The notes under the pieces are model-generated. The model had not been told where the DNA came from, ran no database searches, and saw nothing but the letters and a program-made list of their open reading frames with translations. A stretch of DNA of 64,000 bases, taken from Paenibacillus jilunlii. GTDB lineage: Bacteria > Bacillota > Bacilli > Paenibacillales > Paenibacillaceae. Where the stretch lies: NCBI RefSeq assembly GCF_900102965.1, contig NZ_FNGM01000019.1:62001-126000 (forward strand), read 5' to 3'. The position numbers and the translations under genes are program-made. Within the stretch, counting starts at the first letter, position 1. Every line of letters starts with the position of its first letter. Shown in pieces: positions 62,025 through 64,000 of this stretch.

Positions 62025-63620
62025 GTGAGAATATTGATTGTGGATGATGAGCCGAGGCATCTGCGGGGGATGGTTAACCTGATTCACCGCCTTCGGCCGG
62101 AAGACCAGGTTGCCGTGGCAAAGGATGGCTTGTCAGCCATGGAACTGGTGAAAACACACAGCCCGGAGGCGATATTGACGGATATCCGTATGCCTGGCAT
62201 GGATGGACTGGAGTTTCTGGAGCGCCTGAAACAAGAGGGCCTGAAAGCCAAGGTTGTAATGGTATCCGCTTACAATCTGTTCGAATATGCGCAGACGGCG
62301 GTTCGCCACGGCGCTTATGATTACCTGCTGAAGCCGGTGGATGTCCGGAAAATAGAGGATGTATTGAACCGTATCGACGTTCAGGTGAGTGCGGAACGGA
62401 AGCAGCGCCGCGAAGCGGAGGAGCTGGAGCACCGCCTTAAGCTGTCTTCCTGTGCATACCGCAACCGTCTGATCCTGGCCTGGCTGAACGGAAGTGCCAC
62501 ATTGCCGGAGCTGGAGGAGCTGAACCGTTATGAGTGGCTGCGGGAGAGCGGGGTTGTAGTGTATTCGGAGCTGGATAGCTTCCGGGAAAGCGGTCAACAG
62601 TTGGACAGCGGCCAGTTCGTAAGCAGGCTTGAGCAGGCCTGGTCGCAATGGGGGGAGACGATAACGGTTCCGATAAGCGGAACGCTGGAGGATGGACGCC
62701 AGGCAGCCGTTACCTTGGTTGGCCTGCGGCGGCTTGACGGGGAGAAGCGGGAGGAGGCGCGGACCCTCGCTGCCGCCCTGGCATCCGAGTGGGCGCATAC
62801 GGGACGCCTTGCCCATGGGATCGGGCCGGAATCCCCTTCCCTGCTTGCAGACGCGCCGCAGGCTTATCTCTTAGCCAGAATGGCCTGCAGCTATAATTTT
62901 TATGATGGCTGGAACGGGCTGGTGTTTTCAGATGAAATCGCTCCTTCTCCCATGGCGGCAAGTCCGGATTGGGGCAGGCTGTACGAAGCCTTGAAGGGGG
63001 ACGATGCTGCTCTTGTTCTGCGCGTATGCGGCGAAATATTCACACAGCTTGCCGACGGCGGACATGCCGTTCCGCTGCTTCTGAAGGAGAAGGCGTCGCT
63101 TATGCTGCTCCAGATCCGGAGTGACAACCAGGATATTCTGGAGAGGAAGGCCGGGCAGATGCTCGCGGATACCGCCACAATGCTTATCCGTTCGTGCAGC
63201 TCGTATCAGGAATTAATGGCCTGGCTCGAAAAGGCCCTCCGGGAGGTGCAGCTTGCGCTGAGCTTGTCCAGACAGGATAGAGGGGAGATCGTCATCACTG
63301 AATGTCTAAGCTGGATACGGGAGCATACGAAGGAAGAGGTGACACTGGAACGCGCGGCGGATCACTTCCATTTCAACCCTTCCTACTTCAGTACGCTATT
63401 CAAGAGCAGGACGGGCCGGACCTTCTCGGAGCATGTAGCGGCAGTCCGGATGAAGCGGGCCAAGGAGCTGCTTGCGGAGGATAAGCTCAGAATATACGAG
63501 ATATCCGTAGAGTGCGGATTTCAGGACCCCAAATATTTCTGCCGCGTATTCAAAAAATATCACAGCATGTCGCCAAAAGCCTATAAGCATGTACTCTCAC
63601 AAAGGAAACGGGAGGCATGA
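62025..63620 (+). CDS. YesN-type response regulator with AraC-like output domain
   Basis: A 531-residue regulator of the full-length type: receiver (VDDEPR, D53 in ILTDIRMPGMDG), a middle region of about 270 residues, and two AraC helix-turn-helix units at the end (VTLERAADHFHFNPSYFSTL and IYEISVECGFQDPKYFCRVF). The GTG start follows GGGAGG. It is paired with the kinase gene that starts 3 nt after its stop. No target transporter is visible within the window; it may lie beyond the right edge. Confidence 0.92.
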   Translation: MRILIVDDEPRHLRGMVNLIHRLRPEDQVAVAKDGLSAMELVKTHSPEAILTDIRMPGMDGLEFLERLKQEGLKAKVVMVSAYNLFEYAQTAVRHGAYDYLLKPVDVRKIEDVLNRIDVQVSAERKQRREAEELEHRLKLSSCAYRNRLILAWLNGSATLPELEELNRYEWLRESGVVVYSELDSFRESGQQLDSGQFVSRLEQAWSQWGETITVPISGTLEDGRQAAVTLVGLRRLDGEKREEARTLAAALASEWAHTGRLAHGIGPESPSLLADAPQAYLLARMACSYNFYDGWNGLVFSDEIAPSPMAASPDWGRLYEALKGDDAALVLRVCGEIFTQLADGGHAVPLLLKEKASLMLLQIRSDNQDILERKAGQMLADTATMLIRSCSSYQELMAWLEKALREVQLALSLSRQDRGEIVITECLSWIREHTKEEVTLERAADHFHFNPSYFSTLFKSRTGRTFSEHVAAVRMKRAKELLAEDKLRIYEISVECGFQDPKYFCRVFKKYHSMSPKAYKHVLSQRKREA

Positions 63621-63622
63621 AG

Positions 63623-64000
63623 ATGACCTTCCGGTACCGGCTGCTGGCCAGTTATATTTTTCTGATCGCCATCCCCCTTCTCGTGCTGGGGACCGTATTC
63701 TATCGGACCAGCCTGCAGATTATTACAGAGCAGGCGCAGAGAAATGTGTATGAGCTTGTCAAAAAGAACAATGAGGTCATGGATACGAAGCTGCGGATCG
63801 TGGACCAGAACAGCATGTCCTTATTCCTGGATAAGGATTTATTCCGCATTTTCGACCAGCTGGACCCCGCAAACGAAGCGGAACTGTTTGAAGCGGACCG
63901 GCAGGTAACGGCTATACTCGGCAAATACTTTTCACAGAATCAGGATATTTATGCCTATCAGCTATGGACCTCTTACTTTACCTTCGGACAAACACTGCCC
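63623..64000 (+). CDS. YesM-type sensor histidine kinase, partial at window end
   Basis: The first 126 codons: MTFRYRLLASYIFLIAIPLL is the first transmembrane segment, followed by the start of an extracellular sensor domain (NVYELVKKNNEVMDTKLRIV). ATG 63623 has GGAGG 7 nt upstream; an ATG at 63617 overlapping the regulator stop is too close to it. The kinase domain lies beyond the window. Confidence 0.88.
   Translation, partial: MTFRYRLLASYIFLIAIPLLVLGTVFYRTSLQIITEQAQRNVYELVKKNNEVMDTKLRIVDQNSMSLFLDKDLFRIFDQLDPANEAELFEADRQVTAILGKYFSQNQDIYAYQLWTSYFTFGQTLP

Noticed and set aside
62133..62816. 227-codon minus-strand ORF inside the second YesN gene
   Set aside because: Shadow of GC-rich coding DNA; no motif and no start context.
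1..64000. CRISPR arrays, tRNA or rRNA genes, complete insertion sequences
   Set aside because: No regularly spaced repeats, no tRNA cloverleaf or rRNA core sequence and no transposase frame were recognised by eye.

Overview
The window looks like a chromosomal stretch of a spore-forming Bacillota close to Paenibacillus. The signs are S-layer-homology (SLH) exoenzymes, YesM/YesN-type two-component pairs next to CUT1 sugar transporters, a Spo0E-like protein, TTG/GTG starts behind strong GGAGG ribosome sites, and mixed base composition. No rRNA, tRNA, CRISPR array or transposase was seen.

Layout. (1) 1-18.3 kb is a run of resistance and sensing cassettes. It holds a TetR-controlled drug-type ABC exporter, an FtsX-type ABC transporter with its own OmpR-type two-component system, a lipoprotein, a DUF3841 protein, a frameshifted HEAT-like gene, an RtcB-type RNA ligase, and a lantibiotic-immunity operon (LanF/E/G plus a NisRK-like pair) without any lantibiotic biosynthesis gene. 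(2) 18.3-35 kb carries secreted and uptake functions. A modular SLH-anchored GH10 xylanase sits between two copies of the dus promoter. Then come dus itself, an SF0329-type gene, a modular lysozyme-like enzyme, and a YesM/YesN pair followed by a CUT1 ABC operon ending in a cytoplasmic 5'-nucleotidase-family enzyme. (3) 35-53.5 kb is AT-rich accessory DNA with a defence-island character: a MazG-like protein with a nuclease-helicase, an OLD-family nuclease, a broken HNH gene, a HEPN protein, an integrase relic, a C5-methyltransferase/NotI-family endonuclease/Vsr set, an XRE/Spo0E-like module with a decayed duplicate, a second HNH protein, and a Rep/relaxase relic. Three short scars resembling the 3' end of a TrmA/RlmD-type RNA methyltransferase gene lie at about 34-78, 42068-42115 and 51130-51179 and may mark integration boundaries. 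(4) 53.8-64 kb returns to chromosomal-type genes: an SLH-like serine hydrolase, TetR, an amidohydrolase, a membrane protein with an L7/L12-like tail, a structured intergenic RNA-like element, a DUF4317 protein, a divergent quinone-reductase-like/HxlR pair, and a second YesN/YesM pair cut by the window end.

The strongest unusual signal is inside the cytosine methyltransferase gene. A 219-codon ORF in the +1 frame has its own well-spaced Shine-Dalgarno and carries the ERLQGFP-type motif that ordinary C5-methyltransferases carry in their own frame. All assignments come from reading the sequence and from knowledge of the families; nothing was searched or computed by program.
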